Shown piece by piece: positions 44,124 to 52,452 of a stretch of 64,000 nucleotides of DNA. Position 1 is the first letter of the stretch, and each line of letters opens with the position of its first letter. The stretch is taken from NCBI GenBank assembly GCA_946405435.1, contig CAMJHF010000004.1, forward strand, positions 1 through 64,000. The letters run 5' to 3'. This DNA is from an uncultured Bacteroidales bacterium (lineage in GTDB: Bacteria > Bacteroidota > Bacteroidia > Bacteroidales > UBA932). A program made the position numbers and the translations under genes. The notes under the pieces are model-generated. The model saw only the letters and a program-made list of their open reading frames with translations, did no database searches and was not told where the DNA came from.

Positions 44124-45233
44124 TTAAATGTACAGTGTTACGCCCTCGACTACGCGGGAGATGTTGCCGTCGGCGGAAGGGGAGTCGGGGCTGAGGCCTA
44201 TCGATATGGACTTGTAGTATCCGAGCAGCTGGGCTACGAATAGGTAGGAAGCGCATCCGTAGATCATGGGGAAGCCCTTGGGCAGCATGGTCTTGACGGA
44301 AAGCTCGGTGTAGGGACATTCGGCAACGGGCTGCTGGCACACTGTGATGGTGGCTATGAACCTGCCCTGCTTGCGTATCGTGCGGATGAGGTCCATTTCG
44401 TAACGTCTCACGTCCGGATCGGGGGAAACCAGGTACACGATGAGCGTCTCTTTGTTTATGACGGCCTTGGGGCCGTGGCGGAAGCCAAGGAACGAGTCGA
44501 AGGCGCACATTATGTTGCCGTCGGAGAGCTCCTGGAGCTTGAGCCTAGACTCTTCGGCAATTCCCTTGAGGGCACCGGAGCCGAGGAATACCGCGCGTTT
44601 GAAATCCTTTTCCGCCATGGCCTTGAGATCCTCTTCGTAGAGGGCGATGGCTTTTGCGATGCTGTCGGACAGGATGTCGATGTATTCTTTCTGGGCCTCG
44701 ATTTCCCATATCCTGGAAATCAGCGAGCAGGCAAGCAGCATGGACGTGCAGCTGCTGGTCATGGCAAGCGACAGGTCGTTGGTCTCCGGAGGAAGGAGGA
44801 CGCAGAGGATGTTGTCCCGCTTGGTCCTGGCAAGCTCGCCGTCGGCGTTGCAGGTGATGAATATGTGGGCTACGCTGCCGGCGGTCTGCTCTACGGCTTT
44901 GACGGCTCCAATGCTTTCGGGGCTGTCGCCTGAACGAGCAAAAGAAATCAGGAGGACTTTACTTGAGGCATCGAAATAAATGCCGGGGCAGGAGAGTATA
45001 TCCGTGGTAGGTATGGAACGGGCGCCGCGGAAACGGGTTTCCGACAGCGCGCATTCAAGGGCGTTGCCGATGTATGCGGAAGAACCGGCTCCGGTGAGCA
45101 CTATCTGGTAGCCTTGACCGAGATACTTTTCGGTGAAAGCTTTTATCTCATCCTTGCGTGAAAGAATGATGTCGTAGGTTTCGCGCCATACTTGCGGCTG
45201 CTGGAGAATCTCCTTGTGTGTGTTGAATGCCAT
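44124..45233 (-). CDS. agaS: SIS-domain aldose-ketose isomerase/deaminase, AgaS-like
   Basis: This 369-residue cytosolic protein has two SIS halves, with TGAGSSAYIG (47-56), SFARSGDSPES (97-107) and FLGFRHGPKAVIN, as in AgaS and the isomerase half of GlmS. AgaS converts galactosamine-6-phosphate to tagatose-6-phosphate and ammonia. The DeoR-type regulator before it, a PfkB kinase across the divergent promoter, and GalNAc-active enzymes nearby favour that assignment over a glucosamine-specific enzyme. No GalNAc-6-phosphate deacetylase is seen in the window, so the pathway is incomplete here. Confidence 0.75.
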   Translation of the reverse strand: MAFNTHKEILQQPQVWRETYDIILSRKDEIKAFTEKYLGQGYQIVLTGAGSSAYIGNALECALSETRFRGARSIPTTDILSCPGIYFDASSKVLLISFARSGDSPESIGAVKAVEQTAGSVAHIFITCNADGELARTKRDNILCVLLPPETNDLSLAMTSSCTSMLLACSLISRIWEIEAQKEYIDILSDSIAKAIALYEEDLKAMAEKDFKRAVFLGSGALKGIAEESRLKLQELSDGNIMCAFDSFLGFRHGPKAVINKETLIVYLVSPDPDVRRYEMDLIRTIRKQGRFIATITVCQQPVAECPYTELSVKTMLPKGFPMIYGCASYLFVAQLLGYYKSISIGLSPDSPSADGNISRVVEGVTLYI

Positions 45234-45268
45234 ATTATTAAAATGATAGATAAGATTTATTATTGCGT

Positions 45269-46060
45269 CTATACATCGACAATTTCTACAGCTATGTTCA
45301 TATCCGTCAGCTGCTTATGGACAGACGCGGGCAGCTTGCTGTCGATGATTACCGTATTCAGTTTGTCGGGCATGGCTATGAAGGCCAGGGCCCTCTTGTT
45401 GATCTTGGATGAGTCGAATACCGCTATTACTTCGCGTGCGCGGGAGATCATGACCTGGTTGGTGCTGGCTTCTTCGACGCTGGGCGTGGAAAGCCCCTCG
45501 GACAGGCTGAAACTGTCCACCCCGAGGAAAAGCTTGTCGCAGTAGAAGAGTTTAAGGTTGGATTCCGCCAGGGCGCCTACGGTCGAGAAACTCGAGCTGC
45601 GGACGATTCCGCCCAGAAGTATGACTTTGAACCTGTCATACTTCAGGGCCTCCATCATTGCATTGATGGAATTGGTGATTATTGTGAGGTTGTGGAAAGG
45701 ATGGAGGTTGCGGGCCACTTCGAGTGCGGTGGTGCCTGAATCTATCATGATGGTGTCGCCGTCCTTGATGTGGGCTGCCGCAGCACGGCCTATGGCCTCC
45801 TTTTCCTTTGTGTGGATGAGTTTCTTCTCATGGAAACCGCCGAACTCCGGGTCTTCCTGGGACATTGCCGTTTCCAGTATCGCTCCACCGTGAACGCGGA
45901 TAAGGAGTTTGCGCTCTTTGAGTATGGAAAGGTCCTTGCGGATTGTGACCTCGGAAACTCCGAACAGACGGCTAAGCTGGGCGACCGTAACGGTAGAATC
46001 CTCGCGCAATTTCATCAGAATTGCCGAGCGACGTCCTTGTGCTGAGTCGTAAATAGTCAT
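45269..46060 (-). CDS. DeoR-family transcriptional repressor (AgaR-like)
   Basis: This 263-residue protein has the DeoR winged helix-turn-helix (VAQLSRLFGVSEVTIRKDL, about 26-44) and the adjoining RVHGGA, followed by the sugar-phosphate sensor domain with IMIDSGTTALEVARNL. Such repressors release DNA when a sugar phosphate binds; an AgaS substrate or product is the likely signal. I chose the ATG at 46060, since the extension to 46201 crosses the promoter. TTTCGTTT-type repeats in the intergenic region are its probable operators, controlling both arms. Confidence 0.88.
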   Translation of the reverse strand: MTIYDSAQGRRSAILMKLREDSTVTVAQLSRLFGVSEVTIRKDLSILKERKLLIRVHGGAILETAMSQEDPEFGGFHEKKLIHTKEKEAIGRAAAAHIKDGDTIMIDSGTTALEVARNLHPFHNLTIITNSINAMMEALKYDRFKVILLGGIVRSSSFSTVGALAESNLKLFYCDKLFLGVDSFSLSEGLSTPSVEEASTNQVMISRAREVIAVFDSSKINKRALAFIAMPDKLNTVIIDSKLPASVHKQLTDMNIAVEIVDV

Positions 46061-46079
46061 AATTTGTGGTTTTGTTTTG

Positions 46080-46113
46080 CAAAAATAATAAAAAAAACAA
46101 AAACGAAAGCAAA
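46080..46113 (-). promoter_or_regulatory. Promoter of the deoR-agaS-susCD operon
   Basis: On the minus strand TATTTTTG (46087-46080) fits the -7 consensus, and TTTG (46113-46110) lies 22 bp upstream. The transcript would carry a leader of about 15 bases before the ATG at 46060. The first CGAAA repeats overlap the -33 region. Confidence 0.6.
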
Positions 46114-46161
46114 CGAAATCTTTTTTATTTCGAAAACGAAACATTTTTAGGCGAAACGAAA
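46101..46161. promoter_or_regulatory. Putative DeoR-family operators (CGAAA repeats)
   Basis: AAACGAAA occurs twice at 46101-46108 and 46111-46118, exactly 10 bp apart. CGAAA then recurs in pairs at 46131-46141 and 46152-46161. Read on the other strand these are TTTCG-rich repeats, the type of site known for AgaR and FruR. One set overlaps the minus-strand -33 region and another lies before the plus-strand kinase gene, so both arms could be repressed. Confidence 0.65.
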
Positions 46162-46170
46162 TATTTTTAT

Positions 46171-46178
46171 CACATTTG
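46171..46178 (+). promoter_or_regulatory. Possible -7 box for the PfkB-GH36-phosphatase arm
   Basis: CACATTTG differs from TAnnTTTG at the first base only. I find no good -33 box at the proper distance. The third CGAAA repeat pair lies just upstream. Confidence 0.4.
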
Positions 46179-46200
46179 TAAGGCAATAAAACTGATTCCA

Positions 46201-47154
46201 ATGAAACAATACGACATTGCCGCCATAGGCGAGCTCAACGTTGACATAATCCTTAACGGCATCGAGTCCGAGCCGGAGATAGGCAAAGAGAAGTTTGCCC
46301 GGGAGATGACAGTTACCCTGGGCAGTTCCACGGCTATCTTTGCGGCTAATGCGGCTGCCCTTGGCAGCAAGGTTTGCTTCGTGGGCATGGTGGGCCGGGA
46401 TTCCTTCGGCTCCCTGGTCCGCAGTTCACTCGAGGCCAAAGGCGTGGACACGCGCTACCTGGTCGAGGGAGACACCCCCACCGGCGCCACTATATGCATG
46501 AGCTACGGCGAGGACCGGGCCAATCTTACCTATCAGGGCGCCATGGACGTCATGACTTTCGACGACATCCCCGAGGAGGTCTTCCGGCAGGCCCGGCACA
46601 TCCATCTCAGTTCGCTGTTCATGCAGTCCGGGCTGCTGCGCGACGTGCACCGCATCCTGGATGCCGCAGCGGCCAACGGAGTTACGGTATCGCTCGATAC
46701 CCAGTGGGATCCAGTGGAGGCATGGGCGCTGGATTACAAGTCGGTGCTCCCCAAAGTTACCGTCTTCATGCCCAACGAGAAGGAACTGCAGTGCCTCACG
46801 GGCGCCGCAGACCTTGAATCTGCAATAGCCGCGGTGTTGCCTTATCTTGGCGGCTGCATGATGCTCAAGTGCGGCTCGGAAGGATCGGTACTGGTAGGCA
46901 AGGACGGCAGCCGTACTGTGCTTCCCGCCTTCCTAAATACCGACGTGGTGGATGCCATCGGGGCGGGGGACAGCTGCAATGCCGGCTTCGTAACCGCTTT
47001 CGTCCAAGGCTTGCCGCTCGAGGAGTGCCAGCGGACGGGCAATCTCACCGGAGCCGTAAACACTACCGCTGCCGGAGGAACCGGAGCGTTCAGCTCGCTT
47101 CAGGCCGTCCGTGATATCTGTGAATCCCGTTTCGGTCAGACTCTTAAGATATAA
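46201..47154 (+). CDS. PfkB-family carbohydrate kinase
   Basis: This 317-residue cytosolic kinase has the family pattern: an N-terminal IAAIGELNVD, a GSSTAIFAANAAALG stretch and, near residues 250-262, DAIGAGDSCNAGF with the catalytic Asp. Substrates of the family include ribose, fructose, adenosine and tagatose-6-phosphate. Opposite an AgaS-like gene, a tagatose-6-phosphate kinase role would complete the route, but the sequence does not fix this. It starts the divergent plus-strand arm, seven bases before the GH36 gene. Confidence 0.82.
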   Translation: MKQYDIAAIGELNVDIILNGIESEPEIGKEKFAREMTVTLGSSTAIFAANAAALGSKVCFVGMVGRDSFGSLVRSSLEAKGVDTRYLVEGDTPTGATICMSYGEDRANLTYQGAMDVMTFDDIPEEVFRQARHIHLSSLFMQSGLLRDVHRILDAAAANGVTVSLDTQWDPVEAWALDYKSVLPKVTVFMPNEKELQCLTGAADLESAIAAVLPYLGGCMMLKCGSEGSVLVGKDGSRTVLPAFLNTDVVDAIGAGDSCNAGFVTAFVQGLPLEECQRTGNLTGAVNTTAAGGTGAFSSLQAVRDICESRFGQTLKI

Positions 47155-47160
47155 TTGTGT

Positions 47161-48972
47161 ATGAAACGCTTGGCTCTTGTCTCTCTGGTCCTGCTTGCCG
47201 CCGCCTGCTCGCAGCCTTCGGACAGGCTGCTGTCGCCGCGCGGCTCCGCCATTGACGGCGTACAGGTGCTGGTGAGCACGGAAACACCATCCGGTTTTCC
47301 CGGCATGGTGCTGCGGAACGTGGCATTTGTCAACGTGTCCGGCAAAGCGCTGGAGGTCGCTGCTATGGAAACCTCCCGCACCGAGGTCGAAGGTTCGGAG
47401 ATATGGAGCCTTCAGCCCAGTTCCACCGGGGACAGGCTTGACTGGCTGCTCCCCGTCGGTCCCGGCTTCTGTCAGCGCAACTATCTGGGTATGAACGGGG
47501 ACGACTATGGCGGCGGCATCCCTATGGTGTGCCTCTGGACGCCCTCGGCCAACCTTAGCGTTGGCCTTGCCGAGCCCGTGCTCCGCCTTGTGTCGATGCC
47601 CGTCGAGCGGCGCGGGAACAAGGCGTCCGTATGTATCCGCCGCGATTTTGACGAACCTCTTACGCTCCAGCCTGGTGATACGCTGCGCGCCTACGGCCAG
47701 TTCGTACTGGAGAGCAGCGGCGACTTCTTCAATCCCCTCAGGGAATTTGCGCGCTACATGCACGAGACTTACGGCTACGAAGCCCCCGTCTCGCCGGCCG
47801 ATGCATACGAAGCTGTATGGTGCGCATGGGGATACGAACGCAACTTTACCGCAGATGAGATTATCGGTACCCTTCCAAAAGTTGCTGAACTCGGCTTCAA
47901 ATGGGTGGATGTTGACGACGGCTACCAGATTTGCGAAGGGGACTGGGACGCAAACGACCGCATAACCGACGAGGGCATGAAGCGCATTACCTCCGCCATC
48001 CACGAGCAAGGTCTCAAGGCCAAGATATGGTGGGCCCCCATGGCGGCCGATCCGGGCAGCCGTCTCGCCGCCGAGCATCCCGAGATGCTGCTTGTCAAGA
48101 AAGACGGCAGCCACGAGGACATAAGCTGGTGGGACAGCTGGTACTTGTCGCCGGTCAATCCTCTTACTCAGGCATATACCTTGAATCTCGTAGACCGTTT
48201 CATGCTCGACTGGGGCTTTGACGGCTTCAAACTGGACGGACAGCACCTCAATCTGTCCGAGCCGGATTACAACCCGGCGAGCGGCCTTGAGTATCCCGAG
48301 CAGGCCTGCGAGCGGCTGCCGGAGTTCTTCAAGGCCATAAACGAAAGGGCGCAGGCCGACAAGCCCGGCTCCGTGGTGCAGATATGTCCATGCGGCTGCG
48401 CCGTTAATTTCTTCTATACTCCTTACATGAACCAGGCTGTGGCCTCCGACCCTACTTCCAGCGCCCAGATACGCATGAAACGCAAGGTCTACGCCGCCAT
48501 GTGCCCCGACCTGGCCTACTACGCCGACCATGTGGAACTCAGCGACGGAGGACTCGATTTCCCTACGCAGATAGGAGTAGGCGGCGTAATCGGTTCCAAA
48601 TTCACCTGGCCCGCCCCCAATCCTTCGGTGGAGGGGGACGGCTACCTGCTCACGCCCGAAAAAGAGGCCGCCCTGCGCAAGTGGGTGGGCATCTACAACG
48701 ACAAGAATCTTTCCATGGGGCAGTACCTGAACCTTTACGATTACGGCTTCGACAAGCCCGAGGCGCATGTGATTTCAAAGGATGGAGCCATGTACTATGC
48801 TTTCTACGCCCCGGAGTGGGATGGCAGCCCCATCGAACTCCGCGGCCTGGAAGACCGGAGCTATACCGTCACTGAATATGCTGCCGACGAGGTCCGCAGC
48901 TACGGGCTGGACGGCCGCAACCCATACATAACTCCCACATTCAAGGGCGCATACCTTATAGAAGTCAAATAA
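47161..48972 (+). CDS. GH36-like alpha-galactosidase / alpha-N-acetylgalactosaminidase lipoprotein
   Basis: This 603-residue lipoprotein (AAAC, Cys16) has an N-terminal beta-rich domain and a TIM barrel typical of GH36: WVDVDDGYQ.CEGDW, LKAKIWWAPM, WGFDGFKLDGQ with likely nucleophile Asp at about 359, and a later ASDPTSSAQIRMK region expected to hold the acid/base. The enzyme should cleave terminal alpha-Gal or alpha-GalNAc outside the cytoplasm. Neighbouring GalNAc genes favour the second. I chose the ATG at 47161 because the frame upstream has no ATG with a signal peptide. Confidence 0.82.
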   Translation: MKRLALVSLVLLAAACSQPSDRLLSPRGSAIDGVQVLVSTETPSGFPGMVLRNVAFVNVSGKALEVAAMETSRTEVEGSEIWSLQPSSTGDRLDWLLPVGPGFCQRNYLGMNGDDYGGGIPMVCLWTPSANLSVGLAEPVLRLVSMPVERRGNKASVCIRRDFDEPLTLQPGDTLRAYGQFVLESSGDFFNPLREFARYMHETYGYEAPVSPADAYEAVWCAWGYERNFTADEIIGTLPKVAELGFKWVDVDDGYQICEGDWDANDRITDEGMKRITSAIHEQGLKAKIWWAPMAADPGSRLAAEHPEMLLVKKDGSHEDISWWDSWYLSPVNPLTQAYTLNLVDRFMLDWGFDGFKLDGQHLNLSEPDYNPASGLEYPEQACERLPEFFKAINERAQADKPGSVVQICPCGCAVNFFYTPYMNQAVASDPTSSAQIRMKRKVYAAMCPDLAYYADHVELSDGGLDFPTQIGVGGVIGSKFTWPAPNPSVEGDGYLLTPEKEAALRKWVGIYNDKNLSMGQYLNLYDYGFDKPEAHVISKDGAMYYAFYAPEWDGSPIELRGLEDRSYTVTEYAADEVRSYGLDGRNPYITPTFKGAYLIEVK

Positions 48973-48990
48973 TAACCAGATAATCGCATT

Positions 48991-50511
48991 ATGAATAAAA
49001 GACTTTTGGCCTTTTTCTGCATCATTCCTTTGCTGGCATGCTGCCAGCCAAAACCCGCACCCATCGATGACAATACCAAAGCCGAAGTTGCCATCAACGG
49101 CGACAAGGAGTTCCATGTTGGCTGCGAACAAGGCAGTTTTTCCATTTCGTTTACATCCAATAAAGACTGGACGGTGACCTCCGACGACGATTGGGTGCAG
49201 TTCGACCCCGCGAGCGGCAAAGCCTCCGGGAGCCCGGTTACGGTAACCGTATCGTACACCCGGAACCCCTATGTCGGGGAAAGGGATACTTACGTTGTCG
49301 TTTCCGGAGGGGACGCAAAAGGACTCGTGCAAGTGTTCCAGGACGGCGACCCCTATGCCGGTGCTGCGCCTGAACTCAAAAGCGGCGATGTGTTGCAGGC
49401 AAACAGCCCCCTGGTGGAGAAGTTCCTTACCGAGGTGGATTACCCGGACAAGACCTGCAAGGAGTACACCAAGGTGTTTGATTATTACGGAGGATTCGAC
49501 GGCAAGAACCTCACCTGGGCCAACTGGGAAACCGACTGGCCCGACGGAGACAAGCCCCAGTCCTACAGTATCCGCTGGAAGCCGGAGGACATGGAGAGCG
49601 GCAAGATGATGCTCCATCTCGAGGATGAACTCGCCTGGAGCGGAGACATGGAGATCAAGGCCGGTGCGCGATATGTCAACATTACCAATCTGGTGCCCAA
49701 CGACAAATATACGTACAGAGTTACTACTGCCGGCGGGAAAGTCCTGGCCCAGGGCAGTTTCACCACTAAAGGCTGCCTCCACCAGGTATTCTTCCACGGA
49801 AAAGTCCAGAAGAGGGGCGGCGTCGAGCTCAAGGGAAGCGGCGCCCGCAACGCCCGCGACCTTGGCGGCTGGACAACCCTCGACGGCAAGAAGATCAAGT
49901 ACCGCAAGGTGTACAGGGGCGGACGTCTCAACGAAAAGTGGTCGCCGTATCCGTTGGATGAGCAGGGCCAGAAAGAGGTTCTGTTCGAGGGCATCGGTGC
50001 CCAGCTCGACCTGCGCGGCAACTCCGACGTGATGTTCGAGCCGGCGGTCGAGGGCCTCGATCACTGTGCTCCCGTAATCGAGCAGGGCGGAAAGACCATG
50101 CTAGTAAACGATGCCGCCAAGACCAAGGAATGCTTCGAATTCGTGGTGAACAGCGTCCGCAAGGGCAAACCCGTGTACTTCCACTGCTCTCTCGGCCGCG
50201 ACCGTACCGGCACCCTTGATATCCTGCTTCTGGGCCTTCTGGGAGTGCGCGAAGGCGTGATTGCCAAGGAGTACGAGGTGACGTATTTCGCTCCCGTGGG
50301 CTATAGCGTCTCAATCTCCGACCAGAAGTCCAATCCTACGCCCGTTTTCAAGAATACCAGGATGGCATGGGTGTACAGCGACGTGGTGCCTTATTTCTGG
50401 GAGCTGGCAGGCGACGGAACTTTTGCCCAGGGAGTTGAGAAGTACCTCCTTACCGTAGCCAAAGTCTCCCAGAAGGATATCGACGACTTCCGTTCCCTTA
50501 TGCTTGAATAA
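48991..50511 (+). CDS. BACON-domain tyrosine-phosphatase-like lipoprotein
   Basis: This 506-residue lipoprotein (LACC, near Cys17) has a BACON domain (about 35-115; FSISFTSNKDWTVTSDDDW), an Ig/FN3-like region and a C-terminal tyrosine-phosphatase-fold domain. The latter begins ARNARDLGGW and carries the active-site loop HCSLGRDRTG (about residues 398-407), which fits HCxxGxxR(S/T)G. Enzymes of this fold act on phosphotyrosine, phosphoinositides or inositol and sugar phosphates. Being exported and downstream of GH36, it may dephosphorylate glycans, but the substrate is unknown. A paralogue follows after 12 bases. Confidence 0.82.
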   Translation: MNKRLLAFFCIIPLLACCQPKPAPIDDNTKAEVAINGDKEFHVGCEQGSFSISFTSNKDWTVTSDDDWVQFDPASGKASGSPVTVTVSYTRNPYVGERDTYVVVSGGDAKGLVQVFQDGDPYAGAAPELKSGDVLQANSPLVEKFLTEVDYPDKTCKEYTKVFDYYGGFDGKNLTWANWETDWPDGDKPQSYSIRWKPEDMESGKMMLHLEDELAWSGDMEIKAGARYVNITNLVPNDKYTYRVTTAGGKVLAQGSFTTKGCLHQVFFHGKVQKRGGVELKGSGARNARDLGGWTTLDGKKIKYRKVYRGGRLNEKWSPYPLDEQGQKEVLFEGIGAQLDLRGNSDVMFEPAVEGLDHCAPVIEQGGKTMLVNDAAKTKECFEFVVNSVRKGKPVYFHCSLGRDRTGTLDILLLGLLGVREGVIAKEYEVTYFAPVGYSVSISDQKSNPTPVFKNTRMAWVYSDVVPYFWELAGDGTFAQGVEKYLLTVAKVSQKDIDDFRSLMLE

Positions 50512-50523
50512 AAAGAAGATGTC

Positions 50524-51768
50524 ATGAAAATACGCTCATTGTTTCTGTCTCTGCTGGTTCCGTTCATGGTCATGTGCGGACAGCCCGAAGGTCCTGAGAA
50601 TCCCGAAGGCCCCGATACTCCTTCAGTGGTGCCCGAAGAACCCGATCCTGACTCCGAGGTGGCTCCGGAAGTGAAGAACGGAGACAGGATACTGGTGACC
50701 GATCCGGTCATCGAGAAGTTCATTACTACTGTCAAATATACAGAGAGGGATTACACCACTTCCGCCATGGCGAGGGGGCAGGAGCTTGATTTCCTCAAGC
50801 AGGACACCGTGGATGAAAACGGAAATCCTGTGACCAGGCTGCTTATTTCTCCAGGAAACGCCGACATTTCTCCCACCTTCTCGGTGAGATGGCCCAAGGA
50901 TACCAAGAGTTCGGAATATACCGCCACGTTGTCCGAGGGGAGCTGGAGCGCGGATTATACCCTGAATCCCGATCCCAACTCGGATACGTCGTTCGGCTAT
51001 TGGCTTCTCAACAATCTGCGCCCCAATGCAAAGTATCATTTCGAGGTCAAGAACGGCGGCACGGTGGTTACAAGCGGCTCTTTCGAGACTTATGGCTCAT
51101 TGCACCAGCTGACGTTCAAACCCGGCAACAGCTCCGGTGTACGGAATGTCCGTGATCTTGGCGGCTGGAAGACCAAAGACGGGAGCAAGACCGTGAAGTA
51201 CCGCATGATCTACAGGGGAGGCAGGCCCGAAAAAATAAGCGCCAGCGGCAAGCTTGATGCCAAGAGGGAAGGTATCAGGGCCGAACTGGACCTGCGCGGC
51301 AATAGCGACCATCTTTCCGCAACACCGTTCCTGGATGCCGACTTCCTTTCTCCCGTTATCGAGGAGGGCTATACGCAGATGCTTCGCGACGACAAGGAGA
51401 AAACCCGCCAGTGCATGCAGTTCATCATGGACAAGGTTGCCGAGGGCAAGCCGGTCTACTTCCATTGCTCGCTCGGGCGCGACCGCACCGGCACTATATC
51501 CATGCTCACTCTGGGCGTACTGGGAGTCGACGAGGGCGAAATCTCCAAGGAGTACGAACTGACCCAGTTCGCTCCTTACGGATACAGCGTATCTTCCGGC
51601 GAGAAGACACGTATGACTCGCATGGTGGATTATAAAGGCGCTGCCAATTTCATCTGGAGCAACTACGCCAAGGAAGGCTCCTTTGCCGACGGCGTTCAGG
51701 CATACCTGCTGGAAATCGGCATAGCCCAGAAGGACATTGACGACTTCCGCAAGAATATGCTGGAGTAG
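50524..51768 (+). CDS. Tyrosine-phosphatase-like exported protein (paralogue)
   Basis: This 414-residue protein is a paralogue of the preceding one but lacks the BACON domain. After a signal segment (VMCG; the Cys at 19 is followed by Gly, so a lipobox is plausible) and a Pro/Glu-rich linker, it has the Ig-like region, VRNVRDLGGW and the active-site loop HCSLGRDRTG (about 314-323). Both catalytic loops are intact, suggesting two active enzymes with different targets. It ends the plus-strand arm and converges with gmk eight bases later. Confidence 0.82.
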   Translation: MKIRSLFLSLLVPFMVMCGQPEGPENPEGPDTPSVVPEEPDPDSEVAPEVKNGDRILVTDPVIEKFITTVKYTERDYTTSAMARGQELDFLKQDTVDENGNPVTRLLISPGNADISPTFSVRWPKDTKSSEYTATLSEGSWSADYTLNPDPNSDTSFGYWLLNNLRPNAKYHFEVKNGGTVVTSGSFETYGSLHQLTFKPGNSSGVRNVRDLGGWKTKDGSKTVKYRMIYRGGRPEKISASGKLDAKREGIRAELDLRGNSDHLSATPFLDADFLSPVIEEGYTQMLRDDKEKTRQCMQFIMDKVAEGKPVYFHCSLGRDRTGTISMLTLGVLGVDEGEISKEYELTQFAPYGYSVSSGEKTRMTRMVDYKGAANFIWSNYAKEGSFADGVQAYLLEIGIAQKDIDDFRKNMLE

Positions 51769-51776
51769 AATAAGAC

Positions 51777-52358
51777 TTATTTATTCAGCAGAAATGCGTC
51801 CACTATGTCTCCGGCAAGGGCGAAGGTGTTGTCCAGCCTGTCGTTGACAAGTTCGCGGTCGAATTTGCCGCTGGCGAAGTCCAGCTCCCACTGGGCCTTG
51901 GCCAGGCGTTCGGCGATGGCTTCCTCGGTATCGGTGCCGCGGCCGCGAAGGCGCTGCTCGAGCACTTCCATGGAAGGGGGGACGATGAGTACGGAACGGG
52001 CGGCGTCGCCAAAGTACTTCTTGAGGCTCACCCCGCCCTTGACGTCCACGTCGAATACGATGACATGGCCCGCATTCCAGATGCGCTCGACCTCGCTCTT
52101 GAGGGTGCCGTAGAAGCGGTCTTCGTACACTTCTTCATATTCTACGAATGCATCCTGCGCGATGAGCTCGCGGAAGCGGTCCGCACTTATGAAATAGTAT
52201 TCCACCCCGTCTTGTTCAGAGCCGCGGGGGGGACGCGACGTGGCGCTTACCGAAAAATCGAACTGCCCGGGATATTTGCCCAGGAGGTGATTGACCACCG
52301 TGCTTTTGCCTGCACCCGAAGGCGCTGAAAAAATAAAAACCTTTCCATTCATATTCAT
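51777..52358 (-). CDS. gmk: Guanylate kinase
   Basis: This 193-residue cytosolic enzyme phosphorylates GMP to GDP. It has the P-loop SAPSGAGKST (11-20), the GMP-binding SATSRPPRGSEQDGVEYYF region and FDVDVKGG. An alternative start two codons later (Met3) would remove only MN. TATCTTAG, one base off the -7 consensus, lies just before the start on the minus strand. It is divergent from fba. Confidence 0.95.
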   Translation of the reverse strand: MNMNGKVFIFSAPSGAGKSTVVNHLLGKYPGQFDFSVSATSRPPRGSEQDGVEYYFISADRFRELIAQDAFVEYEEVYEDRFYGTLKSEVERIWNAGHVIVFDVDVKGGVSLKKYFGDAARSVLIVPPSMEVLEQRLRGRGTDTEEAIAERLAKAQWELDFASGKFDRELVNDRLDNTFALAGDIVDAFLLNK

Positions 52359-52403
52359 GCTACTAAGATAGCTATTTTTTTCGTAAAAGTCGAAAAGAAT
52401 TAC

Positions 52404-52411
52404 TACCTTTG
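52404..52411 (+). promoter_or_regulatory. -7 box for the aldolase gene
   Basis: TACCTTTG matches TAnnTTTG. A T-run at 52375-52381 lies at about the right distance for an imperfect -33 region. The leader to the ATG at 52453 is about 40 bases. Confidence 0.6.
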
Positions 52412-52452
52412 CATGATTTGACAGAACGTTATTTTATAGTATCATACAAATC

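Noticed and set aside
46933..48768. A 611-codon open frame on the minus strand opposite the GH36 gene
   Set aside because: It lies antisense to a clear enzyme with signal peptide and catalytic motifs. Its product has low-complexity His/Val/Gly-rich sequence with no recognisable domain, as expected from biased third codon positions.
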